The notes beneath the pieces are model-generated. The model did no database searches. It had not been told where the DNA came from and saw only the letters and a list, made by a program, of their open reading frames with translations. Position numbers and translations under genes: made by a program. A stretch of 64,000 bases of DNA from JBGSUE01 sp041753515 (GTDB taxonomy: Bacteria; Patescibacteriota; Microgenomatia; UBA10105; UBA927), in the NCBI GenBank assembly GCA_041753515.1, contig JBGSUE010000045.1:1-64000 (forward strand), given 5' to 3'. Below are positions 24,948-33,079 of this stretch, in pieces; the stretch's first letter is position 1, and each line of letters begins with the position of its first letter.

Positions 24948-25502
24948 TTACTGTAATTTCACTTTTGCACCTTTGCCAAATAATGAACCTTTGACAAGAA
25001 GCATAGGATTACTAATATCTGATGGTAAATCAAATACTAAGTCTCCTGTGACAGAAAGTGATGGTTGAACCTGTTGCAAGAACAGATCAACATTTCCCTG
25101 AGCCATACCTTTGGCTGTTTGACCCTCGATTGAGCGTTCAAACTCACGACCTTGATCATCAGTCACTTTTGCCATTGAACTGTCAAAAGTAGCTGTCTTG
25201 TTACCTTTATTTTCTATCTTCAAAGTCACAACATAGAATGTGCCTTGTGAGTTCTTCTGGGTGTATGAATTACCCAGAGACTTTGCAGTTTCAACATTGG
25301 TAACTGTGAAAGCTAAATCACCATCTTGGACTACTTCATTAAGTCCATATTGTTTTTCGCTTTCAGCCTTACTACCTCCATTGGAAGCAGAATTACTGTT
25401 GGAGTTAGATGATTGATTGTCTGACTTTCCAGCTCCAGCAATTGCTCCGATAACGATAAGTACAACGAAGCCGATAAGACCCCATTTTAGGATTTTCTTC
25501 AT
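24948..25502 (-). CDS. membrane-anchored DUF4352 domain protein
   Basis: The 184-aa protein has a basic N-terminus, one hydrophobic helix (WGLIGFVVLIVIGAIAGAG), a low-complexity Ser/Asn spacer and a C-terminal beta domain of DUF4352 type (VVTLKIENKGNKTATFDSSM, DDQGREFE). Such domains are extracytoplasmic, immunoglobulin-like and of unknown role, common in Gram-positive bacteria and their mobile elements. A very strong ribosome site (GGGGGGTG) precedes the start, unlike the leaderless genes of the chromosome around it. Confidence 0.85.
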   Translation of the reverse strand: MKKILKWGLIGFVVLIVIGAIAGAGKSDNQSSNSNSNSASNGGSKAESEKQYGLNEVVQDGDLAFTVTNVETAKSLGNSYTQKNSQGTFYVVTLKIENKGNKTATFDSSMAKVTDDQGREFERSIEGQTAKGMAQGNVDLFLQQVQPSLSVTGDLVFDLPSDISNPMLLVKGSLFGKGAKVKLQ

Positions 25503-25597
25503 AATGTGTTCACCCCCCTTCGAGTTAGGTTACTCATAATTTGTTCCTTTCTATTTTTTTAGAAAATAGATGGTTATAAGCGTAATTATAGCAGAAA

Positions 25598-25636
25598 ACA
25601 CCCATTGTAGTGCGTGGATTAGTATGGGTGTTTTTT
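25598..25636 (+). terminator. terminator-like hairpin in the leader of the XRE gene
   Basis: ACACCCAT (25598-25605) pairs with ATGGGTGT (25624-25631) and is followed by a run of six T. It lies 14 bases before the XRE start and downstream of a possible promoter, so it could attenuate that gene. The A-run on its left also lets it work on the minus strand. Confidence 0.6.
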
Positions 25637-25649
25637 ATGTAATAAGAGC

Positions 25650-25907
25650 ATGAAACCAAAAACGATCGAAAGATCACAGGAAAGGAGAGAGGAAAAGAAG
25701 AAGTTTGGTTCTAAAATTGGCAAGCATCTGAGAAAGATTAGAGAGTCAAAAAATATCAGTCAGGAAAATCTTTCTTTGGCTGCTGGCTACTACCGAACTT
25801 ATGTAGGTAAGATTGAGATGGGTAACTATTCTCCCAGTATGCACACAATTTGGAGACTATCGCATACGTTGGGTATGTCACTCGAGGACTTCTTCAAAGG
25901 ATTTTAA
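25650..25907 (+). CDS. XRE-family helix-turn-helix regulator
   Basis: The 85-aa protein is a single HTH_3 domain after a charged N-terminus: GKHLRKIRESKNISQENLSL and then YRTYVGKIEMGNYSPSMHTI, ending LGMSLEDFFKGF. It resembles small repressors that control mobile-element genes. A terminator-like hairpin stands between it and its promoter region, and it is divergent from the DUF4352 gene and convergent with the HEPN-like gene. Confidence 0.93.
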   Translation: MKPKTIERSQERREEKKKFGSKIGKHLRKIRESKNISQENLSLAAGYYRTYVGKIEMGNYSPSMHTIWRLSHTLGMSLEDFFKGF

Positions 25908-25908
25908 T

Positions 25909-26367
25909 CTATTGGCTTTTTGGCATATTCCGATGTATATCAATAAACCATCGGCTAAACTCATCTCTTAAATTTCTGATCCAATTAGCAATATCTTGTC
26001 CTTCACTCATCAATTCCATAAAGCGTTTATCGTAGTATTCTTTCTGAAAATGGAATACTCCATTTCGATAGCGTCTAAGCAATTCAACATTTGGAGATTT
26101 TAGTAGTGAATCAATTTTAGGATCAGTCAATTTTAATTCTTGCCATCCTTCAATAAGCACATAGAAAGTTCCATACCAAAGAGACATATAAAGAAAAGTA
26201 TCAATGCCATTTTCAGTTTTTGGTAATTCCACAGCAACAGGTTTCGACTCTGCCCTTTTAAGAATCTCATCGAAATGAACTCTCATTCTATCTGCCCAAA
26301 TAAAATATCTATGCAGTGTGATAATTTCAGGTGTTAATTGGTTTTTGGTATCAGGATTTTCTGACAT
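25909..26367 (-). CDS. HEPN-like helical protein of unknown function
   Basis: The 152-aa protein is all-helical with FLYMSLWYGTFYVLIEGW and a conserved-looking RRYRNGVFHFQKEYYD segment. RNGVFH fits the R-x4-H pattern of HEPN ribonuclease domains, and the overall size is right, but the match is by motif and fold only. ATG 26367 is preferred because TATAAT on the minus strand (26374-26379) ends six bases before it. HEPN proteins are often toxins or defence effectors; that role is not established here. Confidence 0.6.
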   Translation of the reverse strand: MSENPDTKNQLTPEIITLHRYFIWADRMRVHFDEILKRAESKPVAVELPKTENGIDTFLYMSLWYGTFYVLIEGWQELKLTDPKIDSLLKSPNVELLRRYRNGVFHFQKEYYDKRFMELMSEGQDIANWIRNLRDEFSRWFIDIHRNMPKSQ

Positions 26368-26386
26368 ATTCGTATTATATCGAAAA

Positions 26387-27028
26387 TCAGAATTGAGATT
26401 CATCTCTTTCCTCAAAAAACTGATACAGCTCTAAGCACGCTTTCTTTGTTTTATCCTCCCCAGCAATATGCTTTTTATTCTTTATTCTTGATCCTTCTCG
26501 AAAGAACTCATTATCATCTTTGCCTAATTCACGGCCTCGTTCAGTATGCTCATCAATGGCATATTCAGGTATCTCAGGCTTCCATCCTTGCTCTTTGCGT
26601 TTCAGAAGCACACCACCGAGATAATCAGTGTGACGTGATTTCTTGCTCCGAGCCATGTACGAAATGATGAACCCAAGAACATTGTTATCAACTTGGATCA
26701 TTTTCTTTACCTTATCTTGAGCCAGCAGAGAAGAATATGTACTACTTACAAGAATCATTGCTTCTGGATTTGCCAGTCCAATATCTTCACCAGCGATAAC
26801 TTGTAATCTTCTGAAACAGTATCGCCAAAATCCTGATTCATTTAGTTCAAATGCCCAATATGAAGCCATCAACTCATTACCTCTGCGGATTTCCTTTTGT
26901 AAAGCACTGACTATCTCATCTAACTTATATCCATTTTTTGTTCTCAGTTCAAAACCTTTATACTTTTCAACCTTTTGTTCTTCGGTTTCTGTTGGTGTGT
27001 TTAATAATTTTTGTTGCTTTGTTTTCAT
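26387..27028 (-). CDS. stand-alone MgsA/RarA C-terminal-like protein
   Basis: The 213-aa protein resembles the C-terminal part of MgsA/RarA AAA ATPases without their ATPase domain: ALQKEIRRGNELMASYWAFE, GEDIGLANPEA, a middle helix bundle, and the end EYAIDEHTERGRELGKDDNEFF. In RarA this region forms the tetramer and binds DNA or SSB. Similar single-domain proteins occur in phages and plasmids. It precedes the HEPN-like gene on the same strand, though that gene has its own -10 box. Confidence 0.6.
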   Translation of the reverse strand: MKTKQQKLLNTPTETEEQKVEKYKGFELRTKNGYKLDEIVSALQKEIRRGNELMASYWAFELNESGFWRYCFRRLQVIAGEDIGLANPEAMILVSSTYSSLLAQDKVKKMIQVDNNVLGFIISYMARSKKSRHTDYLGGVLLKRKEQGWKPEIPEYAIDEHTERGRELGKDDNEFFREGSRIKNKKHIAGEDKTKKACLELYQFFEERDESQF

Positions 27029-27123
27029 AGTTTAGCTGTCATTATTTGCGACAGGCTGTCGCATATTTAATGGTTAATTTTTTAGGTGCTGTAATGAGAG
27101 TTATAGCTGGTTGAGTCATATTT

Positions 27124-28023
27124 TTAGTCAAAATTGATGGTATTAAATGTCTCGTAAAATCTTGGTAAATCAGCTTTCTTTTTAAGATTGTCATTGTAGA
27201 CTTGAAGCATTTCTAAACTTTTGTGTCTGGTGTACTGGGCAACTGTAAGAATGTCACCTTTGTATGCCTTGATTAACTTGGTAGTGAAGTAGTGACGAAA
27301 GCCATGAACTGTTTTGTCAATCTCAAGGCTTCTAAGAATCGGGTTTATTAGGCAACGTATTGATTTGGTAGTTAAACGATGGTTTCGGCTGTTATTGCTG
27401 GTACTGGTGAATAACGCACCATCAGCAATTTTGTATTGCCTAATGTAATCTTTGAGGGCTGCAACAGCTACTGGATGTAAATCAATGATTTCTTTGTCAT
27501 CCTGTCCCTTACCTTGAATAAAGGCTACCTGTGAAACAAGATCAATTTCAGTTACATCCAGGCGAACTATCTCAATTTGTCTAAGTCCTTGCAGAATCAG
27601 GAGACTTAAAAGGGCTTTGATTCGACTGGTGGAAAGATTAGAGTTTTGGGCTTGAATGTAGCTGAGGATTCTTTGTACTTCTTCCTCTGAAAAGCCATCT
27701 TTTTTATGTTTTCTGCTTTGTTGAAAGGATTTTACGTTTTGTGTAATGTCTATTGGCAAGTACCCTTGACGATGTAATTCTTTGCAATATACCCTTGCCA
27801 CAATTAAATACTTATTCTTAGTGCTGACAGCAAAATCAGTCCGTTGAGACAGGTGTCGCTTATATTCTAAGTAGCTATGCTTGGTAAATCCCTGTTTTTT
27901 AATGAAATCAATAAAACTGCCAATTCTTGAATAGTATTCTCGCCTGGTGTTTTCTGAGATATCCAAATGAGCGAATACCTGTGCGTTCCAATCAATAGGT
28001 ACTAAATTATTTTCCATAACCAT
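27124..28023 (-). CDS. tyrosine recombinase (XerC/D-like integrase)
   Basis: The 299-aa protein has an N-terminal SAM-like core-binding domain (SENTRREYYSRIGSFIDFIK) and the catalytic domain with the Arg in ILQGLRQIEIV, HGFRHYFTT, and TRHKSLEMLQVY carrying the His and nucleophilic Tyr. It could integrate an element or resolve dimers. Start 28023 follows GGAG at suitable distance; an upstream in-frame start would add eight residues. It is the second recombinase of the block, of a different class from the one at 21181. Confidence 0.93.
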   Translation of the reverse strand: MVMENNLVPIDWNAQVFAHLDISENTRREYYSRIGSFIDFIKKQGFTKHSYLEYKRHLSQRTDFAVSTKNKYLIVARVYCKELHRQGYLPIDITQNVKSFQQSRKHKKDGFSEEEVQRILSYIQAQNSNLSTSRIKALLSLLILQGLRQIEIVRLDVTEIDLVSQVAFIQGKGQDDKEIIDLHPVAVAALKDYIRQYKIADGALFTSTSNNSRNHRLTTKSIRCLINPILRSLEIDKTVHGFRHYFTTKLIKAYKGDILTVAQYTRHKSLEMLQVYNDNLKKKADLPRFYETFNTINFD

Positions 28024-28165
28024 CTCTGCTCCAAGCAAGGAGTTCAAACAATTTGTAACTATTTCTGGTGGAGTTATTGATTCTTCTGATGATTTCTGCT
28101 TGCGAGAGAAGTGTTGAAGATTTTCTGATTTTTCTTTTCCTAATTTCCTTACTTTTTATTGCCAT
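28007..28165 (-). CDS. small basic protein upstream of the tyrosine recombinase
   Basis: A 52-residue frame begins MAIKSKEIRKRKIRKS and is strongly basic, with a helical second half (SQAEIIRRINNSTRNSYKLF). It overlaps the recombinase start by 17 bases on the same strand, so translation may be coupled. Size, charge and position fit a recombination directionality factor or small DNA-binding protein. This is an inference from context only. Confidence 0.45.
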   Translation of the reverse strand: MAIKSKEIRKRKIRKSSTLLSQAEIIRRINNSTRNSYKLFELLAWSRDGYGK

Positions 28166-28356
28166 ATCAATCTAATTAACGATTATTTGTTGTATATGTA
28201 TATGATACCTGAGCTCAACCTCTTGTCAAATTGAGGGTATCCAGATGGATTGATTTGATAGGCCATAGCGTATTTTCCAGAATGGTATCTGTTTTTTGGA
28301 AGAATAAAACTTCGTTAAGACTTTTCTGATAAAATATAATAGTGAAATCAGTCAAT

Positions 28357-28806
28357 ATGACAAATAATAATCTTTCGGTGGTTGACGCAATCAATCTTTC
28401 TTCTATTGAGTTACTTGTACCGCTAATTGATAAGTACCCAGTACTGAAGAACATTTTGAATAATAGTAAAAGCAAAAATCCTTCAGATGACTGGGATTAT
28501 TTTATGACCGCAGCAGGATCAGGGATTGTTTTGATCTCAAGCGAAACATACAAAGGCGAGCATAATGAAGTGAAATCCAGAGCTTCTGAAATATACAAAG
28601 ATATACATAGAGCAATTGAGGACTTTATTGCCTTCATGAACAAAAATAAAGCCACTGATAAGCTGATCCCTCCCACGATCGGCTTATGGGTACTTTGGAA
28701 CATCAAGCAAGAAGAACCTTCCTACGATGAAATGAAAGAACTTGCACCTGTAATAGGTAATTTACTTATTAAAATTATCTCTGACTGGAAAAGCAGCAGA
28801 AGTTAG
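28357..28806 (+). CDS. hypothetical protein
   Basis: The 149-aa product is soluble and helical, starting MTNNNLSVVDAINLSSIELL and including SEIYKDIHRAIEDFIAFMNK. No family is recognised. TATAAT at 28335-28340 is the probable promoter, and ATG 28357 fits the distance better than the GTG immediately after that box. It is the first of five plus-strand genes running to 32578. Confidence 0.6.
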   Translation: MTNNNLSVVDAINLSSIELLVPLIDKYPVLKNILNNSKSKNPSDDWDYFMTAAGSGIVLISSETYKGEHNEVKSRASEIYKDIHRAIEDFIAFMNKNKATDKLIPPTIGLWVLWNIKQEEPSYDEMKELAPVIGNLLIKIISDWKSSRS

Positions 28807-28829
28807 TAATTCTTTGGAGGTAGAAGTAA

Positions 28830-29978
28830 ATGAAGTTTGGAATTAGAACGCCATCGTTGAAGCGGAGAATTGCAGCCAGAACATCCTGGAAGCGAGTAGT
28901 AAGGCATAATTTGGGCTTGAAAGCTCCCAAGGGGATGGGGATATTAACAAACCCGAAGAAAGCTCTGTATAACAAGGTATATAATAAAACAACAGTGAGT
29001 GTAGATAATTTGCTGAAAGGGCATCCACCTATACCAGCAGTACCATCTACTTCTCATAAACCAAATATGGAAGATCAACACCAATCAGGCATTCAAATAA
29101 ACAACACAGGAAGCATTATCAGAAGCTCAAGCAAGGCTTTGACTGTCACCAGTAAGAACTTTCACAAACTTCGACAGGAGATCACGGATATTTACAACCA
29201 GAGACAGGAGTTAATTAAAAAACTCAACTCTGCAAAGACTAAATTGTTTCTTCTGACTACAGTACATTTCGGGAGCTATCTGGTAATTATTGGTTTCTTC
29301 TACAAGAAAATTGCTGAATCAAGAAATACTCAGCAACAGATTGTCAAAGATTTGGAAAAGCAGGTTTCAGAAACCTTCGTTAACCTTACGTTTGCTGACA
29401 AATCCCAACTGGAAAAAAGCTGGCTGAATTGCATTGATACCTTTAAGGAACTTATGGGTAGCGAAAAGATTTGGGACATTACTTACGCAGAGGGGGTTAA
29501 CAGAGCACAAGCACGTACAGTAGCTCAGACAGCCACCAAGAGAACCTTGATCCCCCGCACTGAACGAGAGATTGAGTTTATCAAGAGTGACTTGCCTCAT
29601 TTGCTTCTTCCCAACGCTAATGGACCAGACGTGTTTTTCTATCCCACATTCTTACTACTGTTCAAAGACAATCAGGAGTTTGGTATTTTTGATCTTAAAG
29701 AAATAACAGTTGCTATGAAACTTTCAGGATACATTGAAGAAGAAAGCGTTCCAAAAGATACTGAGATCATTCAGCACACATGGAAAAAAGCCAATAAGGA
29801 TGGCTCTGGAGACAAGCGATTCAAAGGGAACTATCAGATTCCCATAGTGAAATACGGAGATATGACGATTGAAGCAGAGGGAGGACTTGAAGAATCATTC
29901 ATGTTTAGTAATTTCGATGCTTTTGGTGATTTTGCAAAAACCTTTGAATACCACGCCTCATTATTGCGCAAGCTCTAA
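28830..29978 (+). CDS. accessory protein with basic N-terminus and a possible membrane helix
   Basis: The 382-aa protein starts with an arginine/lysine-rich block (MKFGIRTPSLKRRIAARTS, then NLGLKAPKGMGILTNPKKA), a type of N-terminus found on some phage or mobile-element proteins of Gram-positive bacteria. A coiled coil and one hydrophobic segment (LFLLTTVHFGSYLVIIGFFY, about 136-155) follow, and then a globular region. Function unknown. A good ribosome site GGAGG lies ten bases upstream, and the next gene starts two bases after its stop. Confidence 0.65.
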   Translation: MKFGIRTPSLKRRIAARTSWKRVVRHNLGLKAPKGMGILTNPKKALYNKVYNKTTVSVDNLLKGHPPIPAVPSTSHKPNMEDQHQSGIQINNTGSIIRSSSKALTVTSKNFHKLRQEITDIYNQRQELIKKLNSAKTKLFLLTTVHFGSYLVIIGFFYKKIAESRNTQQQIVKDLEKQVSETFVNLTFADKSQLEKSWLNCIDTFKELMGSEKIWDITYAEGVNRAQARTVAQTATKRTLIPRTEREIEFIKSDLPHLLLPNANGPDVFFYPTFLLLFKDNQEFGIFDLKEITVAMKLSGYIEEESVPKDTEIIQHTWKKANKDGSGDKRFKGNYQIPIVKYGDMTIEAEGGLEESFMFSNFDAFGDFAKTFEYHASLLRKL

Positions 29979-29980
29979 CT

Positions 29981-30739
29981 ATGTTTGGCATCTTCAATAA
30001 AACGAAATACTCAAATGACGATGACGCAATAACAGCACTCATGCGAATCTCCAGTATGGGTTTTGGTGGTGAACAAGATTTTGAGAAAAATAACATGCTC
30101 AAAGTATTGGAAGAAGTTGAAGGTTATGCCAGTAATCTTCAAAACCCTAAACTTGGCTATTGGTTGGGTATTGCTTGGAGAAACTTTACTGCATGGCACA
30201 TCAGGGGCGATGAAAGAAAAGAATACCTTGAAAAATCAGTTTACTACTACGATAAAGCACTGGAACTTTCCAAAAATAGATTACCTATCCAATTACCCCT
30301 CGAACAACGTCATGATGCTGAATATCTTGATCAAATAGATATTGCAGGGGATTTAGGTGACATGCTGGTAAACGAAGTGCCTATTAGAGATTTAGATCGT
30401 GCTGAGAAAGTATTGCAGTTTGTTTTTGACAACACTGATGAATACGAGCCTTGCCTTTGTGCTTATGCTGAACTCTTTTACAAGCGTGGCAATTATCTCA
30501 AGAGTGCCGAGATAGGCTTAGATATCAGCGACAGGTGTGCAAAATCACCTGAATGGAGAGACGATCCACCCCCTGCTCCATTGGGAATTGTAGGGAGCGC
30601 ATATAGAGCCTTAGCAAAACAGGCAAAAAAAGCAGGCAGATCAAATGAAGCGATTGAGATATTTCAGAAAATGAAAGATTTGAAGGTTGCTTCTGAAAAT
30701 GATTTGAAGATACTTGAACGACTGCAATCAGAAAAATAA
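29981..30739 (+). CDS. TPR-like hypothetical protein
   Basis: The 252-aa protein consists of helix pairs resembling tetratricopeptide repeats (EYLEKSVYYYDKALELSKN, LCAYAELFYKRGNYLKSAEI, KQAKKAGRSNEAIEIFQKMK), which usually bind other proteins. It follows the previous gene after two bases and is likely in the same transcript. No catalytic motif is seen. Confidence 0.65.
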   Translation: MFGIFNKTKYSNDDDAITALMRISSMGFGGEQDFEKNNMLKVLEEVEGYASNLQNPKLGYWLGIAWRNFTAWHIRGDERKEYLEKSVYYYDKALELSKNRLPIQLPLEQRHDAEYLDQIDIAGDLGDMLVNEVPIRDLDRAEKVLQFVFDNTDEYEPCLCAYAELFYKRGNYLKSAEIGLDISDRCAKSPEWRDDPPPAPLGIVGSAYRALAKQAKKAGRSNEAIEIFQKMKDLKVASENDLKILERLQSEK

Positions 30740-30788
30740 TCTTATAACACTTACTCCAGGCTGGCTCATCTCTTGATATAATCAGAGC

Positions 30789-31613
30789 ATGAAATTAAGC
30801 GATGGTGCATCCGAAAGAATAAAAGAAAAATTAGATAAACTCAAAACTCGAGTTGGACATAGAAAACTCATTTCTGACATTCTGTTTCCTTCAAAACAGA
30901 AAGAACTAAATCGACAAGTTGTCAATCAATATGCGGATAACTTGGACAAGAAGATAAAAAGGATCGAACCACTAATACGATCGTTGAAGTCACATACTGA
31001 CTACATTGGCGATCCAGACAAGTTTGTTGCAGCTTATTTGCTCATAGGCAAAAGTTATACCAGTCTCAAGGCGGTAACTATCTTGGTAAGACAAGGCTAC
31101 TCATTTCAGATAGTTGAGCTTGTTAGATCATCAATGGAGTCACTGAATCTCTCTGTGCTCTTTTTTGAAGATGGACAGGAGGAGTTATTAAAAAAGTGGT
31201 TTGAAGGCGAAATTGTTGGCAATAGAAAGGCTCGTGAGGTACTTAATGCTGCTGTTAATAAGATGAAACAGGATATGGGAGACGAACAAGTACCGATGAA
31301 AGAAGCGTTGTCTGATGTCTACTCCATTTACTCGGCCTACACACATAGCGGATACTCTGCACTGTTTGATTTCATTGACGTTTTCAAAGAAGATTTTGAT
31401 TTCGAACAATACACACAATTTCATTACAGCCGCAAAAACCTTGAATTGATTGATAATCTCTACTTCAATACCTTGCTTGGTCTGAAAAATTACTACATCA
31501 GAGCAAAAGACGAGGAAAACTTGGCAAAGGTCGAGGCTCTGATAAGTAAGGAAGGTGGACAACTTGCAACTCCTGAACAAATTGCTATTGAAATGCAAAG
31601 ATATAAAAAATGA
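30789..31613 (+). CDS. DUF5677-like helical protein, first gene of a coupled pair
   Basis: The 274-aa protein is helical; YLLIGKSYTSLKAVTILVRQGYSFQIVELVRSSMES resembles the DUF5677 family, seen near defence and toxin genes, though the match is by eye. It contains YSAYTHSGYSALFDF, with a conserved-looking His. TATAAT (30777-30782) ends six bases before the ATG, so this gene has its own promoter. It overlaps the following HNH-type gene by ATGA, implying equal expression of the pair. Confidence 0.65.
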   Translation: MKLSDGASERIKEKLDKLKTRVGHRKLISDILFPSKQKELNRQVVNQYADNLDKKIKRIEPLIRSLKSHTDYIGDPDKFVAAYLLIGKSYTSLKAVTILVRQGYSFQIVELVRSSMESLNLSVLFFEDGQEELLKKWFEGEIVGNRKAREVLNAAVNKMKQDMGDEQVPMKEALSDVYSIYSAYTHSGYSALFDFIDVFKEDFDFEQYTQFHYSRKNLELIDNLYFNTLLGLKNYYIRAKDEENLAKVEALISKEGGQLATPEQIAIEMQRYKK

Positions 31614-32578
31614 ACTGGAAAATAGCTACAAAAGATGTGAATCCAAACGATCCTAAAATAAAACAACTCTTTGATGAGGCTGTGGATGCTGCGCCTGCTG
31701 GTTATATAAAGGCAGATGCTTCGGGTAAGAATGTCGCAGAAGATACTGTTTCCATGCTTCCCAGAAAGCCAATAAAAGGAAAGTGTCGGTTATGCGGAGA
31801 AATTAGAGATTTGACGAAGGAGCATATTCCTCCTAAATCGAGTGGAAACAAGAAAAGGCATACAACCCTTACATTTGACGATTGGTTGAGAGACAAATTA
31901 GAAGATAACCAAGAAGCAAAGCATACTGTTGAGCAAGGTGGTATTTTCGGCTATACCTTATGCAGAAGCTGTAACTCCCTAACGGGCAACCTGTATGGCA
32001 ATGAGTACAAGAAGTGGGTGGAATTGGCTAAGAAAAAAATAGATGGCTTCGGAAATGGGATAGTTCCGAAGCTGGACAGTTTAACTGGACCATTTGGTGA
32101 GAACTTCACTTTTGGTAGCAAGGAAGATGGATCAGTAAAGCCAGGAGCATTTGTACGTCAGGTATTATCTTGTTTGTGTAGTTTAAGTGGTTCATGGAAT
32201 CTGGCAGAAAGGTATCCAGCCATTAGACGTATTACTTTAGAGCAATCAACTGAGCCACTACCTCAAGGAATGGAATTGGGAATGTTCATTTTCTTCGGGC
32301 CACGAGTTCGTGTTCATGGGCCACAGTTAAAAATAGATGCAAAGACTCTGACTTGGCGATGGGTTCAAGAAATAGCTTATTCTCCTTTTGCCTTCCAGTT
32401 TGTAATTGCAAGTAATAATCCACAACCAGGCTTGGGATTGCTTATTGATAACTTCACTACGTTAAAACCAGAGACAGAACAGTATTATAGTGGCCTTTTG
32501 GAAATGGGGTTTGGATGGAGTCCTTATCCAGGTGATTACCGATCACAGACTGCTATACGTGCTTCACGCAAGTCTTAG
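31610..32578 (+). CDS. HNH-endonuclease-like zinc protein, second gene of a coupled pair
   Basis: The 322-aa protein carries CRLCGEIRDLTKEHIPPKSSG followed by LCRSCNSLTGNLYG: two CxxC pairs and an E-H-I-P-P-K centre, as in HNH (McrA-type) nucleases. The rest is a globular domain without a recognised family. HNH proteins cut DNA in restriction and anti-phage systems, and a partner overlapping it by four bases suggests one system. DNA cleavage is inferred from the motif and not shown. Confidence 0.65.
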   Translation: MNWKIATKDVNPNDPKIKQLFDEAVDAAPAGYIKADASGKNVAEDTVSMLPRKPIKGKCRLCGEIRDLTKEHIPPKSSGNKKRHTTLTFDDWLRDKLEDNQEAKHTVEQGGIFGYTLCRSCNSLTGNLYGNEYKKWVELAKKKIDGFGNGIVPKLDSLTGPFGENFTFGSKEDGSVKPGAFVRQVLSCLCSLSGSWNLAERYPAIRRITLEQSTEPLPQGMELGMFIFFGPRVRVHGPQLKIDAKTLTWRWVQEIAYSPFAFQFVIASNNPQPGLGLLIDNFTTLKPETEQYYSGLLEMGFGWSPYPGDYRSQTAIRASRKS

Positions 32579-32579
32579 A

Positions 32580-32897
32580 CTATGCAGAGCGAGTCAGTGT
32601 GTGCAGTTTGTGAAGTGCTGTTTGGTGTTGAGTCTCAGTTGAGCAAATGTTTACTTGCAGAGATTTTACTGGAGACAGTGGGTTGTTGAAGATAATTTCC
32701 TTCTCTTGATATTTTAGCTGCAGCCTCGTTCCATGGGTATAGTACTGTTCCAGAAGTTCCTCTACTGTCGGTAATTCTTCTGTTTTCAATTCCTCTTTGA
32801 GTAAGGAAACCTTTTTCTTCTTCGCTGACTCCTGTAACCCAGCCAGTAAATCTGGAAGGTTCATTTTTATTTTGGTATTTCCGTCTTTGTTTTTCAT
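32580..32897 (-). CDS. hypothetical protein at the right end of the element
   Basis: The 105-aa frame starts MKNKDGNTKIKMNLPDLLAG and has a charged helical centre (ESAKKKKVSLLKEELKTEEL). Composition is more protein-like than the overlapping frame that starts at 32946. A TAGAAT box lies eight bases upstream of the start. It ends one base after the HNH gene on the opposite strand. No function can be assigned. Confidence 0.5.
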   Translation of the reverse strand: MKNKDGNTKIKMNLPDLLAGLQESAKKKKVSLLKEELKTEELPTVEELLEQYYTHGTRLQLKYQEKEIIFNNPLSPVKSLQVNICSTETQHQTALHKLHTLTRSA

Positions 32898-33079
32898 TCA
32901 TACCTATTCTAACAATTTTTCTGTCTAAATGGTAATGTCGAAACACAAGAGGATACCTGTCATAGTATTCTTGGGGTATAATATACCTGTCAGGGAGTTC
33001 CTGGTAATACTCGTTCTCTGACTAAAAATATAATCTTCACACTTCCGGCTTATGTGCTGATTTGATATCATAGCTTTTT

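Larger units (their letters stand above)
21184..32955. mobile_element. integrated element at tRNA-Lys with serine and tyrosine recombinases
   Basis: The block begins at the tRNA-Lys 3' end with a large serine recombinase and is filled with AT-richer accessory genes: a tyrosine recombinase, an XRE regulator, a small basic protein, an oxidoreductase cargo gene and many orphans. Conserved genes resume at 33080. The right edge is uncertain. No long copy of the tRNA end was found there, but TACCTGTCA is repeated at 32954 and 32984. Conjugation, replication and capsid genes were not recognised, so it may be a small integrative element or genomic island, possibly two nested ones. Confidence 0.65.

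Noticed and set aside
32635..32946. 103-codon minus-strand frame overlapping 32580-32897
   Set aside because: Its translation is less protein-like than the other frame, which also has a -10 box at the right distance.
32955..33079. Copy of the tRNA-Lys 3' end as right border of the element
   Set aside because: Only a weak CTGACT-like match was found; serine recombinases need just a short core, so the border stays undefined.
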